Source: Pandoraea anhela | Lineage (GTDB): Bacteria > Pseudomonadota > Gammaproteobacteria > Burkholderiales > Burkholderiaceae | Direction of reading: 5' to 3' | Assembly: GCF_902459655.1 (NCBI RefSeq) | Contig: NZ_CABPSB010000003.1 | Location: forward strand, 186,001-250,000 | Length of the DNA stretch: 64,000 bases | Part shown: positions 25,930-35,107 of the stretch, in pieces | Layout of the letters: each line of letters opens with the position of its first letter | How positions within the stretch are numbered: position 1 is the first letter of the stretch | Translations under genes and position numbers: made by a program | Notes under the pieces: model-generated | What the model was told of the DNA's origin: nothing | Database searches by the model: none | Seen by the model: only the letters and a program-made list of their open reading frames with translations

Positions 25930-26667
25930 TCAGTTTCGGTAGCCCGGTGTTGCGGTGATGTTCATCAGCAGCGTGGTGCGCAGAAGATATTGCAACGCGA
26001 CCTCCGGGGCGACCTGACGCTGCCCGACCAGATGGTGCACCGTCATGGCAACGTCCTCGGGAAGTTCGCTCTCCCGCGTCACGCCGCGCAGTCCCAGAAC
26101 CTGAAGGACCGCGAGAAGCGGCGACATGGTCTGGACGGCGCTCAGGCAGGTGTCCAGATAGTTCGGGTCGTAGGGATGCCGCAAGAGCGCCTCCAGCGGC
26201 AAGCCGAATTCGTCCGACTCCGTGAGTACGTCGTACCCATTCACGCGCAGCGTCATCAACAGTCGGCAGCTGTCGTCGAAGCCGAGCGGCGCGGCATGTT
26301 TCACGAACTCGGAAACATCGGATTTCACCGGAAATTTCCAGTCGCCGACCTGAAAGTCGAGAATCTCGGTGCTTGTGAGATTCCATCTCAGAAGGTGCGC
26401 CTGTTCCGGTTCGATATAGCTCGCGAGTTGGGTAAATGCGTAGCATTGTTGCCAGGTGGTCTCAGCGGTCGCCAAACGGAAGATGGCACGTTTGGCATCT
26501 TCCTTGTCAGTGCCGAGGAAGTGATCCTTCAAAAGTCCCCAGCGGCTGCGGATGTTTTGCTCGCTGACGGCGGTTGCACACTTGCGAATCGTCGCTGCGC
26601 TCATGGTGCGCGCCGACGTGCCGGTCAATAGAAATGCGCTGAGTGAAATGGTCATGCTGGATGTCAT
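25930..26667 (-). CDS. Effector-like paralogue B, diverged motif
   Basis: The 245-residue protein aligns with its two neighbours but is the most diverged. RWGLLKDHFLGTDKEDAKRA at about 42-61 replaces WERIKDWF. Then come AIFRLATAET, a YAFTQLASYIEPEQAHLLRW block and LLMTLRVNGYD. The lead is Ser/Thr-rich (MTSSMTISLSAFLLTGTSAR), as expected of an N-terminal secretion signal that is not a cleavable signal peptide. The conserved QWC of the other two copies is RWN here. It lies 87 bp before paralogue A. Starts at 26667 and 26655 are both possible; neither has a strong ribosome-binding site. Confidence 0.58.
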   Translation of the reverse strand: MTSSMTISLSAFLLTGTSARTMSAATIRKCATAVSEQNIRSRWGLLKDHFLGTDKEDAKRAIFRLATAETTWQQCYAFTQLASYIEPEQAHLLRWNLTSTEILDFQVGDWKFPVKSDVSEFVKHAAPLGFDDSCRLLMTLRVNGYDVLTESDEFGLPLEALLRHPYDPNYLDTCLSAVQTMSPLLAVLQVLGLRGVTRESELPEDVAMTVHHLVGQRQVAPEVALQYLLRTTLLMNITATPGYRN

Positions 26668-26865
26668 CGTGCAGGGTCGAAGTCGACGCAGAGCCGGTGC
26701 TCCGGACGTTCCACGGCGCCTCGCCCGGAGTGTCGCGCACACGCGGAACTGTCGGATTGCATGAATCGACCGGTGCCGGCGGCAACGTCGCGTCTGGGGC
26801 GCGCCGGGGAGGTTCCTTGCGACGGCTGGCGTTGGCGCCCGCGCGGCAGATCGCCGCGCGGTGGT

Positions 26866-27684
26866 TCAGCGCATGCCGCTTGTGCCCGACTGGCGCTGGT
26901 TCGCCTCGCGACGCTCATGAAACATGTCGGTCACGAGAATCATGACGTCTTGCGCCATATAGCCCATCGCGACGTCGGTGTCCGCGTTCGGATCGCCCGG
27001 GGCGTCGTGGGGATGGCGCGCACGCCACTCCTCGGCGACTTGCAGACCGAGTCGGAGCGAGGTGTCGTTCCGGGTGTCGTTGCCGTGCAGGCCGATGTAC
27101 TCCAGCGCGGCGACCAGCGAGGGAGCGGTCCTCAGATACTGCCCTGCCATATCGAGATTGACGCTGGTCGTATCCTCGTCTGCGTCGCCCAAGGTCGACG
27201 TGCGCGGCGCGAACATGGCGAGCGAATCCTGTTCGATTTGCCGAAACGTCGACAGCAGCGGCGCATCGTTGTGCCGAATGCACAGCAGTAGCTGCGCCAT
27301 GTCGACGATGTTCACGTGCATCGGCAGGCGAGCCGACCAGTCGGGCGCCGCAGGAATGACACAGTCGCCGATCTTGAAGTAAGGGTCTTCGCCTTCCCCG
27401 ATACACCATTGCAACTTGTCGCGGTGCGAGGGTTCGATGTAGCGCGTGAGATCCAGCAGGGCTTCCATCCGGGCACTCGTCGAGGTGGCGCTCGCAAGCG
27501 TGTGGATCGCGTTCTGCGCGGCGACGGTGTGGGTGCCGAAGAACCAATCCTTGATCCGTTCCCACAGCAATTTCAACTCGCTCTTGCCGACGTCGCTGGC
27601 GCACGCCCTGATCGTGTCGGCGTCGAGCCTGCGCGGAATGTTGCCGATCAAGTTGATCGAGGTACCTGCTGCGGATACTGCCAT
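26866..27684 (-). CDS. Effector-like paralogue C with WERIKDWFF motif, first of three
   Basis: The 272-residue protein carries the best version of the shared motif, LLWERIKDWFFGTHTVAAQN at about 39-58. It continues with LTRYIEPSHRDKLQWCIGEG, DMAQLLLCIRHNDAPLL, LVAALEYIGLHGND and a charged tail. No signal peptide or membrane segment is present. The first 35 residues are small and polar. AAAGGAAACACGAA precedes the ATG at 27684. The gene heads a same-strand set whose promoter should lie in 27685-27962, shared with the divergent DUF1993 gene. The same WERIKDWF sequence in copies A and C at the same distance from the N-terminus argues for a retained function. Confidence 0.6.
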   Translation of the reverse strand: MAVSAAGTSINLIGNIPRRLDADTIRACASDVGKSELKLLWERIKDWFFGTHTVAAQNAIHTLASATSTSARMEALLDLTRYIEPSHRDKLQWCIGEGEDPYFKIGDCVIPAAPDWSARLPMHVNIVDMAQLLLCIRHNDAPLLSTFRQIEQDSLAMFAPRTSTLGDADEDTTSVNLDMAGQYLRTAPSLVAALEYIGLHGNDTRNDTSLRLGLQVAEEWRARHPHDAPGDPNADTDVAMGYMAQDVMILVTDMFHERREANQRQSGTSGMR

Positions 27685-27962
27685 TTCGTGTTTCCTTTTT
27701 TCGTTTGCCGACACGGGTATCGACCGCGCCCGCATGCCCGACGTCCGGTCGGCGCCGCATCGACGGTCCTGGATCGTCGACGCTGCCGGTGCCGCGGCGG
27801 GCAGTTCGTGGTCACGCCCGACGGGATTTTGCTTGTTGGCGTGACCTTTGCATTTCAGGAATCGCCGCGTGTGCGGCAAGAAGGTGGCTGCGCTGATAGC
27901 ATGTGTTTTTTTCGCACATTCCCCGCGCGCTGCGCGCTGTGCTATCCCCGAGGAGCTTTCCG

Positions 27963-28484
27963 ATGTCGATTACCCTCTATCGCGCCACGATTCCCGTTTA
28001 TCTGCGCGGCCTCACTGTCATGGCCGATTACATCAAAAAGGCGCACGAGCATTGTGCGGCGCAGTCCGTCGATCCGGATTCGATCCTCAAGGCGAAGCTC
28101 GCCCCGGACATGCTCGATTTCGTCGGGCAAATCCAGCGAGTGAGCGATACGGCGAAGTTTGCCGTGGCGCGCCTGACGGGCGTGGAGGCGCCCAAGTTCG
28201 AGGACACGGAAACCACGTTCGATCAGTTGCGCGATCGCATCGCCAATACCGAGGCGTTCATTGCAGGCATTCTGGAGGATCGTTTCGAGGGGGCGGCGTC
28301 GCGTCAGATCACGTTGAAGTTCAAGACGCAGCAAACGACCATGGACGCGGTCGATTACCTCTTCAAGTTCGCGCTGCCGAACTTCTATTTCCACGTAACG
28401 ACTACGCATGACCTGCTGCGTGCGCAAGGCGTGGCAGTCGGCAAGACGGATTACCTCGGCCCGTTCGAGATGCAGCCGGTCTGA
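27963..28484 (+). CDS. DUF1993 family protein
   Basis: The 173-residue helical protein opens with MSITLYRATIPVYLRGLTVM and carries FALPNFYFHVTTTHDLLRAQ plus GKTDYLGPF near the end, hallmarks of DUF1993, a DinB-like four-helix bundle in which the conserved Asp and His residues may bind metal. The ATG at 27963 follows GAGGAGCTTTCCG. It is divergent from the effector-like genes. Function unknown. Confidence 0.8.
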   Translation: MSITLYRATIPVYLRGLTVMADYIKKAHEHCAAQSVDPDSILKAKLAPDMLDFVGQIQRVSDTAKFAVARLTGVEAPKFEDTETTFDQLRDRIANTEAFIAGILEDRFEGAASRQITLKFKTQQTTMDAVDYLFKFALPNFYFHVTTTHDLLRAQGVAVGKTDYLGPFEMQPV

Positions 28485-28510
28485 CGCGCAGCCCGGGCGC
28501 CGTCCCCATG

Positions 28511-28549
28511 AAAAAAACGGGAGCGGCGGCGTAATCGCCGTCGCTCCCG
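28511..28549 (-). terminator. Terminator downstream of the acetyltransferase gene
   Basis: Stem CGGGAGCGGCGGCG (28518-28531) and CGCCGTCGCTCCCG (28536-28549) with one mismatch and a TAAT loop. On the minus strand it is followed by seven T residues. Confidence 0.85.
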
Positions 28550-28659
28550 CTTGTCGTTTGCGGTAGTCCATTTGCCGTCTTGCGCTTGCTGCCTCCTGCT
28601 CCCTGCCCCCTGCATCCCGCCTTGCCGTCGACCGGCGTCAGCGCTGAGACACGACCGGT

Positions 28660-29190
28660 TCACTGCGTGGCAATCGGCAGGTACATGCGGATATCGTCGC
28701 AAAAACCGTTGCCGACGCGCATGGCATCGGGCTCGCGGCCGATCTCGACGAAGCCCAGGGATCGATACAGCGCGATGGCCGCGCGATTGTCGGCGTTCAC
28801 CTGCAACGTGACGTGACGCAGGCCGGGTTGGGAGCGCGCGAGCGCAAGCGCCGCGTCGATCAGCGCGCGACCGATGCCGCGCCCCATGGCTTGCGCCTCG
28901 ACGTACATCCCCCACAAAAAGCCCACATGGGCGAAGTTCGGGCGCGTGCGGCGTCCCAAGCCGAGCACGCCGACGAGCCGCTCGTGCTCGAATGCGCCGA
29001 ATACACCGGCGTCGGGGCGCACCGCCAGCCAGTCCCGCACGCGCGCTAGCGGCCAGTCCTTTTCTTCCGCATAGGTCGAGCCGAACGCTTCGGGGTGCGC
29101 CTGCAACCCGGCGAGACGCAGCGCCTGAAAGGCCCGCGCGTCGGCGGGAACCAGCCGTCGCACGTCCACCGACGCTTCCGTTGACGTCAT
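28660..29190 (-). CDS. GNAT-family N-acetyltransferase
   Basis: The 176-residue protein has the GNAT order: VRRLVPADARAFQALRLAGL (beta1-alpha1), LVGVLGLGRR (beta3), LWGMYVEAQAMGRGIGRALI with the acetyl-CoA-binding Q/RxxGxG/A loop, VTLQVNADNRAAIALYRSLG and FVEIGREPDAM. Its ATG overlaps the stop of the upstream DJ-1-like gene by 4 bp (ATGA), indicating translational coupling. Acceptor substrate unknown. Confidence 0.86.
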   Translation of the reverse strand: MTSTEASVDVRRLVPADARAFQALRLAGLQAHPEAFGSTYAEEKDWPLARVRDWLAVRPDAGVFGAFEHERLVGVLGLGRRTRPNFAHVGFLWGMYVEAQAMGRGIGRALIDAALALARSQPGLRHVTLQVNADNRAAIALYRSLGFVEIGREPDAMRVGNGFCDDIRMYLPIATQ

Positions 29191-29876
29191 GGCAGGCGCG
29201 GTTCCAACATGGCGAGCACCGTGCGGGCGGCTTCCTCCGACGAGGCCGGGTTCTGTCCGGTGACGAGGCGGCCGTCGCCGACCACATGCGATTCCCAGTT
29301 GCCGCGTTTCTCGTACACGCCGCCGAGACGCCGAAGTTCGTCTTCGACGAGGAACGGCACCACGTCGGTCAGGCCCACGGCCGCCTCTTCGTCGTTGGTG
29401 AAGCCGGTCACGCGACGCCCGCGCACCAGCGGTTCGCCGTTCGCGGCGCACACTTGACGCAGCACGCCGGGCGCATGGCAGACGAAACCGATCGGTTTGC
29501 CCGCGCGTTCGAAGGCTTCGATCAGGTGAATGGAGTTCGGGTCCTGCGCCAGATCCCAGAGCGGGCCGTGGCCGCCGGGGTAGAAGAGGGCGTCGTAGTC
29601 GTTCGCCTTGACGTCGGCGAGCTTGAGCGTATTGGCGAGGGCCTGGCGGGCGTCGGTGTCGTCGCGAAAGCGCCGGGTCGCGTCGGTCTGTGCATCGGGC
29701 TCGTCGCTCTTGGGATCGAGCGGCGGTTGTCCACCCGCGGGCGAGGCGAGCGTGACGGCGACCCCTTCGTCGATGAACACGTAGTAGGGCGAGGCGAATT
29801 CTTCGAGCCAGAAGCCGGTCTTCTTGCCCGTGTCGCCGAGGCGGTCGTGCGAGGTCAGAACCATCAGGATGTTCAT
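29187..29876 (-). CDS. DJ-1/PfpI-superfamily protein (Hsp31-like)
   Basis: The 229-residue protein has the class I glutamine-amidotransferase-like fold: MNILMVLTSHDRLGDTGKKT, Glu25/26 in GFWLEE, YDALFYPGGHGPLWDL and the nucleophile Cys133 in GFVCHAPG. The pattern matches Hsp31/glyoxalase III type proteins, which detoxify methylglyoxal or act as chaperones; the catalytic His follows the Cys directly. GGGAGA precedes the ATG at 29876. Coupled to the acetyltransferase gene through an ATGA overlap. Confidence 0.84.
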   Translation of the reverse strand: MNILMVLTSHDRLGDTGKKTGFWLEEFASPYYVFIDEGVAVTLASPAGGQPPLDPKSDEPDAQTDATRRFRDDTDARQALANTLKLADVKANDYDALFYPGGHGPLWDLAQDPNSIHLIEAFERAGKPIGFVCHAPGVLRQVCAANGEPLVRGRRVTGFTNDEEAAVGLTDVVPFLVEDELRRLGGVYEKRGNWESHVVGDGRLVTGQNPASSEEAARTVLAMLEPRLP

Positions 29877-29971
29877 GAAACGTCTCCCTGTCGAATCGGC
29901 CATGCGAACCATTCTACCCGTCATGTATGATCCATGAAACCGGCGGCGACCGCCTTGCAAAGGAGAGAGAC

Positions 29972-30586
29972 ATGCAGTTGATCGGAATGCTGGATTCCCC
30001 GTACGTGCGTCGCACGGCGATTTGCCTGAAGTTGCTCGGGCTGCCGTTCGAGCACCGTTCGCTGTCCGTATTCCGGACGTTCGACGAGTTCTCCGCCATC
30101 AATCCCGTCGTCAAAGCGCCGACGTTGGTGACTGACGACGGCACGGTGCTCATGGACTCCACGCTCATTCTTCAGTACGTCGAATCACTGGTCGATCCCG
30201 CGCAGCGGCTGGTGCCGGCCGACCCGGCCGCCCATCTGCGCGCCTTGCGCCTGACCGGGCTTGCGCTCGCGGCCTGCGATAAGTCGGTGCAGCTTGTCTA
30301 TGAGCGTGAGTTGCGTCCGAGCGAGAAGCGGCACACGCCATGGACGGACCGCGTGCGCACGCAGGTCCACTCGGCGTTTTCCGCATTGGAGAAGGAGCTG
30401 GCGCAGGTGCCGGTCGAGGCCGCGCCGGATCGCATCGGCGAACACGGTGTGACGATTGCCGTGGCGTGGCGCTTTCATCAGATGATGCTGCCGGAGGTCG
30501 ACTTCAGCAGTGCGTTTCCGGAGGTCGCCAGCTTCTCCGCGAAAGCCGAGGCGCTGCCTGCATTTCGCGAAACGCCGCCGATCTGA
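29972..30586 (+). CDS. Glutathione S-transferase family protein
   Basis: The 204-residue cytosolic GST-like protein has a thioredoxin-like N-terminal domain (MQLIGMLDSPYVRRTAICLK with the Ser/Pro active-site region, NPVVKAPTLVTDDG with the cis-Pro, LMDSTLILQYVE with the glutathione-contacting Asp/Ser) and a helical C-terminal domain. GGAGAGAGAC precedes the ATG at 29972. Divergent from the DJ-1-like gene, which also belongs to electrophile detoxification. Confidence 0.85.
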   Translation: MQLIGMLDSPYVRRTAICLKLLGLPFEHRSLSVFRTFDEFSAINPVVKAPTLVTDDGTVLMDSTLILQYVESLVDPAQRLVPADPAAHLRALRLTGLALAACDKSVQLVYERELRPSEKRHTPWTDRVRTQVHSAFSALEKELAQVPVEAAPDRIGEHGVTIAVAWRFHQMMLPEVDFSSAFPEVASFSAKAEALPAFRETPPI

Positions 30587-30612
30587 CGCCGAAGCGCGCG
30601 CCATCAGGACAA

Positions 30613-30646
30613 ACGCCGGACGTAGTAGCGTCCGGCGTCTTTCTTT
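30613..30646 (+). terminator. Rho-independent terminator after the GST gene
   Basis: Stem ACGCCGGACG (30613-30622) and CGTCCGGCGT (30629-30638), loop TAGTAG, followed by CTTTCTTTT. Confidence 0.85.
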
Positions 30647-30724
30647 TCCACGCACGGCACACCGCGTGCAGGGGGGAACGCGTGACCCGCCGGGGCGCCG
30701 AGTATCCGACGCGAGGGCGGTACC

Positions 30725-31498
30725 TCAGCTCTTGAGACGATAGCCCGTCTTGAACATCCACGCCACGATGGCGAGGAAGATCGCGAGGAACAGCAGTGTC
30801 ATGCCCAGACTCACGGCGACGCTGACGTCCGCCAGTCCGTAGAAGCTCCAGCGAAAGCCGCTGATCAGATACACCACAGGATTGAACAGCGTGACGGCGC
30901 GCCAGAACGGCGGCAGGATGCTCGTCGAATAGAAGCTGCCGCCGAGGAACGTGAGCGGCGTGATGATCAGCAGCGGCACGAGTTGCAGCTTCTCGAAGCC
31001 GTCAGCCCAGATACCGATGATGAAGCCGAGCAGGCTGAACGTCACGGCCGTGAGCACGAGGAAGAAAATCATCCAGACGGGATGCTCGATGCGCAGCGGC
31101 ACGAACAGCGCGGCAGTGCCCAGCATGATGACCCCGAGAACGATCGACTTCGTCGCCGCAGCACCGACATAGGCGCACACAATTTCCATGTAGGACACGG
31201 GGGCCGAGAGCACCTCGTAAATCGTGCCGGTAAAGCGTGGGAAGTAGATACCGAAGGAGGCGTTCGTCACGCTCTGCGTGAGCAGCGAGAGCATGATGAG
31301 GCCCGGCACGATGAACGCGCCGTAGGGCACGCCTTCGATTTCGGGAATGCGCGAGCCGATGGCCGCGCCGAACACCACGAAGTACAGCGAGGTCGAGATG
31401 ACCGGCGAGATGATGCTCTGCATCAGCGTGCGACGCGTGCGCGCCATCTCGAAGTTGTAGATCGCCCTGACGGCGTAGAGATTCATGGCGCGGCTCAT
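30725..31498 (-). CDS. ABC-2 type transporter permease (YadH-like)
   Basis: The 257-residue membrane subunit has six segments and the ABC-2 signature region ([77 protein letters not shown]). Its ATG overlaps the stop of the ATPase gene by 4 bp, so the two are translated together. Probably exports a lipid-like or polyketide-like compound; the substrate is not known for this subfamily. Confidence 0.88.
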   Translation of the reverse strand: MSRAMNLYAVRAIYNFEMARTRRTLMQSIISPVISTSLYFVVFGAAIGSRIPEIEGVPYGAFIVPGLIMLSLLTQSVTNASFGIYFPRFTGTIYEVLSAPVSYMEIVCAYVGAAATKSIVLGVIMLGTAALFVPLRIEHPVWMIFFLVLTAVTFSLLGFIIGIWADGFEKLQLVPLLIITPLTFLGGSFYSTSILPPFWRAVTLFNPVVYLISGFRWSFYGLADVSVAVSLGMTLLFLAIFLAIVAWMFKTGYRLKS

Positions 31499-32424
31499 CC
31501 TTCTTTTTTGTGCACGAGCGAGACGAAGATGTCTTCGAGCGAGCTTTGCGTCGTGTGCAGATCCTTCACCGAAATACCGGCGCGCTCCATGTCGCGCAGC
31601 AGCGAGGCGATGGACGTCTGCTCGATATTGGCGTCGTAGCTGAAGACGAGTTCGGTGCCGTCGTTGCCGAGCACGAGGCCGTAACCGGCGAGCGCCTCGG
31701 GAATGGCCGCGATGGGCTCGGCCAGTTGCAGCGAGAGTTGCTTGCTGCCCATGTGCCGCATCAGTTCGGTCTTCTCCTGCACGAGCGTGATCTGCCCGCC
31801 GGTGATGATGCCGACACGGTCGGCCATTTCCTCAGCCTCTTCGATGTAGTGCGTGGTGAGGATCACGGTCACGCCTGTCTCGCGCAGCGATTGCACGAGA
31901 CGCCACATGTCGCGCCGCAACTCGACGTCGACACCGGCGGTCGGCTCGTCGAGGAACAGTACGCGCGGCTCGTGCGAGAGCGCCTTGGCGATCAGCACGC
32001 GTCGCTTCATACCGCCGGAAAGCTGCATGATGCGGCTATCCTTCTTCTCCCACAGCGAGAGCGAGCGCAACACCTGTTCGATGTACGCGGGATTCGCCGG
32101 CTTGCCGAACAAGCCGCGCGAGAAGGAGACGGTGGCCCATACCGATTCGAACGAATCGGTAGTCAGCTCCTGTGGCACGAGACCGATGGCTTCACGTGCG
32201 GCACGGTAGTCTGTCACGATGTCGTGACCGTCTACGGTGACGGTGCCGGAGGTCGGGCGCACAATGCCGCAGATGGTGCTGATGAGGGTCGTTTTGCCGG
32301 CGCCGTTCGGGCCGAGCAGGGCGAAGATCTCGCCGCGCTGGATGTCCAGGTTGATGTGCTTGAGCGCCTGGAAACCGGTCGCGTATGTCTTCGACAGATT
32401 TTTGATCGAGATGACGGATGGCAT
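31495..32424 (-). CDS. ABC transporter ATP-binding protein (YadG-like)
   Basis: The 309-residue ATPase has Walker [10 protein letters not shown] (about 39-47), Q-loop LVPQELTTD, the ABC signature LSGGMKRR, Walker [13 protein letters not shown] and the switch His in [11 protein letters not shown]. It carries the C-terminal extension typical of ABC-2 drug exporters. First gene of a two-gene operon with the permease. Confidence 0.9.
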   Translation of the reverse strand: MPSVISIKNLSKTYATGFQALKHINLDIQRGEIFALLGPNGAGKTTLISTICGIVRPTSGTVTVDGHDIVTDYRAAREAIGLVPQELTTDSFESVWATVSFSRGLFGKPANPAYIEQVLRSLSLWEKKDSRIMQLSGGMKRRVLIAKALSHEPRVLFLDEPTAGVDVELRRDMWRLVQSLRETGVTVILTTHYIEEAEEMADRVGIITGGQITLVQEKTELMRHMGSKQLSLQLAEPIAAIPEALAGYGLVLGNDGTELVFSYDANIEQTSIASLLRDMERAGISVKDLHTTQSSLEDIFVSLVHKKEG

Positions 32425-32514
32425 GGCGGCGACGATAGCACAGGCGTGAGGAATTTGTCCGGCACGCCCGTGCTGGAATGACGGTGACGCTATGCCGCCA
32501 CGCCCCCCACGAAC

Positions 32515-32547
32515 ACTGATACCGCTGATACCGCTGATACCGCTGCA
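32515..32547. repeat. 9-bp tandem repeat ACCGCTGAT
   Basis: CACTGAT is followed by ACCGCTGAT, ACCGCTGAT and ACCGCTG head to tail, lying between the ABC ATPase gene and the 3' end of the VOC gene. Confidence 0.6.
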
Positions 32548-32569
32548 CGGCGCAGGGCTTGCAGGCGAC

Positions 32570-32998
32570 TCAGCCCTTGGGCATTTCCTTCGGCACGATC
32601 ACCATCCAGTTCATGCCGAAACGGTCCTTGACCATGCCGAACGTTTTGGCGAAGAACGTCTCGCCCAGCGGCATGTTGACCGAGCCGCCCTCGGCCAGCG
32701 CATGAAACGCCTTTTCCGCCGCCGCCACTTCGGTGAAATCCACCGACAACGCAAAACCCTCGAACTTCGGCTGGCCGCTCACCATGCCGTCGGAGACCAT
32801 CACCATCGATTCGCCGATGGTGAACTCGCCGTGCATGATCTTGTTCTCGCTGCCCGGCGGCAGCATGCCTTCGGGGCACGGCTCGGGACTCTCGCCGTAG
32901 CGCATCGCCATGCCGCGCTTCGCGCCCAATGTCTTCACATAGAAATCAATCGCTTCTTCGCAACGACCTTCGAAAAACAGATAGGAATGAACTTGCAT
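32570..32998 (-). CDS. PhnB/YjdN-type VOC protein
   Basis: The 142-residue protein has the PhnB-like opening [38 protein letters not shown] with the metal-position His/Glu region, and the closing [26 protein letters not shown] precedes the ATG at 32998. It is divergent from a TetR gene. Members are glyoxalase-fold proteins of unknown activity. Confidence 0.86.
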   Translation of the reverse strand: MQVHSYLFFEGRCEEAIDFYVKTLGAKRGMAMRYGESPEPCPEGMLPPGSENKIMHGEFTIGESMVMVSDGMVSGQPKFEGFALSVDFTEVAAAEKAFHALAEGGSVNMPLGETFFAKTFGMVKDRFGMNWMVIVPKEMPKG

Positions 32999-33163
32999 GG
33001 AGTGCTCCTCGAGATGTCTGCAATGAAGGGGCGTTCCGGCATACCGGCGCCCCGGGGCGTGTCATCGGTCGATCGTCATCGGTATTTCATCACCATAGTG
33101 CCTGCGAACGTGAGTCGCGAATGTGACGTCATCCACGGACCGCTGACGCACTGCAACTTGCCT

Positions 33164-33214
33164 TTGTGGACGGTGTACACAAACAATAGCAGACATAATG
33201 GACACTGTCCACAA
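33164..33214. promoter_or_regulatory. Double operator upstream of the TetR gene
   Basis: TTGTGGACGGTGTAC (33164-33178) and, inverted, GGACACTGTCCACAA (33200-33214) are two near-identical sites facing each other, 36 bp centre to centre. The second contains a perfect 13-bp palindrome TGGACACTGTCCA (33199-33211). Placed just ahead of the TetR start (33224), they suggest autorepression and control of the divergent VOC gene. Confidence 0.7.
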
Positions 33215-33223
33215 GGGGTAGCA

Positions 33224-33877
33224 ATGACAGACCAAGAGACCACGACCGGGCCGGCGCGCGCGACTTACCGCCACGGCGACCTGCGCCGGGCGTTACTCGA
33301 CGCGGGGATCGCACTCGCGCGCAACGGCGGACCGGATGCCGTGATCCTACGTGAGGCGACGCGGCGTGCCGGCGTCGTTCCCAATGCGGCATACCGGCAC
33401 TTCGCCAATCGTCAGGATCTGCTAGACGCCGTGCGCTCGGCGGCGCTCGCTGAGCTGGCGCTCGCCATCGAACACGAACAGGCGCTTGCCGACGCCACAT
33501 CGTTGCCCCATGGCGCAGCGCGCTCGCGTGCCGTGCTGCGTGCGGTAGGGATCGGTTATCTGCATTTCGCGCGACGCCAGCCGGGTTTGTTCCGCACGGC
33601 GTTCGCGCCATCGGAAAATGTGCGCTCGGCCGGCGGGCCGGAGAAAGCGGGCGCGAGCGGGTTGAATCCGTTCGAGTTGCTGGGCGCGGCGCTCGACGGC
33701 ATGGTGGCCGCCGGGATCGTTGCACCGGAACAGCGCCCGGGGGCGGAGTATCTGGCGTGGGCGGCCGTACACGGCCTGGCGGTGCTCGTCATCGACGGTC
33801 CGCTAAGGGACTTGCCGGACGACCAGATCGATGCGCTGGGGCAGCGGCTCGTCGCGATGGTCGAGCAGGGGCTGTAG
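33224..33877 (+). CDS. TetR-family transcriptional regulator
   Basis: The 217-residue protein has an N-terminal TetR helix-turn-helix (YRHGDLRRALLDAGIALA, ILREATRRAGVVPNAAYRHF, RQDLLDAV) and a helical ligand-binding C-terminal domain (VGIGYLHFARRQPGLFRTAF). The ATG at 33224 follows AAGGGGTAGCA and lies 10 bp after the operator pair. The VOC gene is the only divergent neighbour. Confidence 0.87.
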   Translation: MTDQETTTGPARATYRHGDLRRALLDAGIALARNGGPDAVILREATRRAGVVPNAAYRHFANRQDLLDAVRSAALAELALAIEHEQALADATSLPHGAARSRAVLRAVGIGYLHFARRQPGLFRTAFAPSENVRSAGGPEKAGASGLNPFELLGAALDGMVAAGIVAPEQRPGAEYLAWAAVHGLAVLVIDGPLRDLPDDQIDALGQRLVAMVEQGL

Positions 33878-33937
33878 CGGTGCAGCGGTGGTCGGGAGGG
33901 CGGAGGCTTGCGGGCGACGACGTCGCTCAGACGCGTG

Positions 33938-34843
33938 TCACGGGGTTGTCAGACGGGGCATGAGCAGATCGGCGAGCCAGTTCATGAACACCTGCGCGCG
34001 ACGCGGCAAATGCCGCCGGTTCGCGTAAAGCAGCGATACGGCGAGCGGCTCCGCCTGAAACGCCGGCATGACCTCTCGCAGCACGCCGTCGGCAATGTAG
34101 CCCCGCACGCCGGATTCGGGCGCCTGAATGAGTCCGAGTCCGGCCAGGCAGGCGGCCTGATAGGCGTCGGCATTGTTCACCGTCAGCACACCCTCCATGG
34201 GCCATTGCGCGTAGCGCTCGCCATCGAAATACTCCCAACCGGCGGGGCGAGTGCCCAATGTCGTCGTGTAGTGAATCAACTGGTGCGCATTGAGGTCTTC
34301 GAGGGTCTTCGGCTCACCGTAGCGCCTGAGATACGCGGTGCTCGCGACATTGATCTGACGCATATGGCCGAGCGGTCGTGCGATGAGCGTGGAGTCCGCG
34401 ATGGCGCCCACGCGCAGCACGCAGTCGAACCCTTCGCGTACCAGATCGACGCGACGGTCGGTGCTCGACAGTTCGATGCGTAGCGACGGGTGCCGCGCGA
34501 GAAACGCGGGCAACTGCGGAATGACGGTCGTGCGCGCGAGCGTGGCCGGGAGATCGACCCGCAACCGTCCCGTGAGCGCCTCGTTCTGCGCCGCGAACAT
34601 CGTCTCCCACTCCTCCATATCGGCGAGCAGATCCTTGCATCGTTCGAGGCACGCCAGACCGTCCTGCGTGAGCTGCACGCGGCGTGTGGTCCGGTGCAGC
34701 AGGCGCGTGCCCAACTTCGTTTCGAGTTGCTTGATGGCGTTGGACACACTGGCGCGCGGCAGGCCGAGGCTGTCGGCAGCCTGCGTGAAGCTGCCGGTCT
34801 CGGTAACGCGCACGAAGATGCGCATGGCGTCGAGCTGGTGCAT
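33938..34843 (-). CDS. LysR-family transcriptional regulator
   Basis: Normal 301-residue LysR: helix-turn-helix MRIFVRVTETGSFTQAADSL / LPRASVSNAIKQLETKLG, HRTTRRVQLT, and a PBP2-like effector domain (LRVDLPATLARTTVIPQLPA, GFDCVLRVGAIADSTLIAR, ACLAGLGLIQAP). It is divergent from an SDR gene, the probable target. Confidence 0.9.
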   Translation of the reverse strand: MHQLDAMRIFVRVTETGSFTQAADSLGLPRASVSNAIKQLETKLGTRLLHRTTRRVQLTQDGLACLERCKDLLADMEEWETMFAAQNEALTGRLRVDLPATLARTTVIPQLPAFLARHPSLRIELSSTDRRVDLVREGFDCVLRVGAIADSTLIARPLGHMRQINVASTAYLRRYGEPKTLEDLNAHQLIHYTTTLGTRPAGWEYFDGERYAQWPMEGVLTVNNADAYQAACLAGLGLIQAPESGVRGYIADGVLREVMPAFQAEPLAVSLLYANRRHLPRRAQVFMNWLADLLMPRLTTP

Positions 34844-35107
34844 GACGGCGAGGGGCCATTCGTCGGGGTGGACGAATGATTGTTATTGGAATTTGATCAG
34901 TGTAATCAGATTCGATGGATTTATTGGTGAAATTCGATGCAATAGGATGTTGAACATACCGCAGCCCTTAACGTGCATCGTCAGCCAAACACGACGATAG
35001 CGCAGGACGCGGCACGTGAAGCGACGACCGATGCGGTCGTCCGAAGGGTTCGGCGGGGCGCAGCCAGCGGGCTCGCTCCGATCCATCCCGTCATCAGGAG
35101 AACCGTC

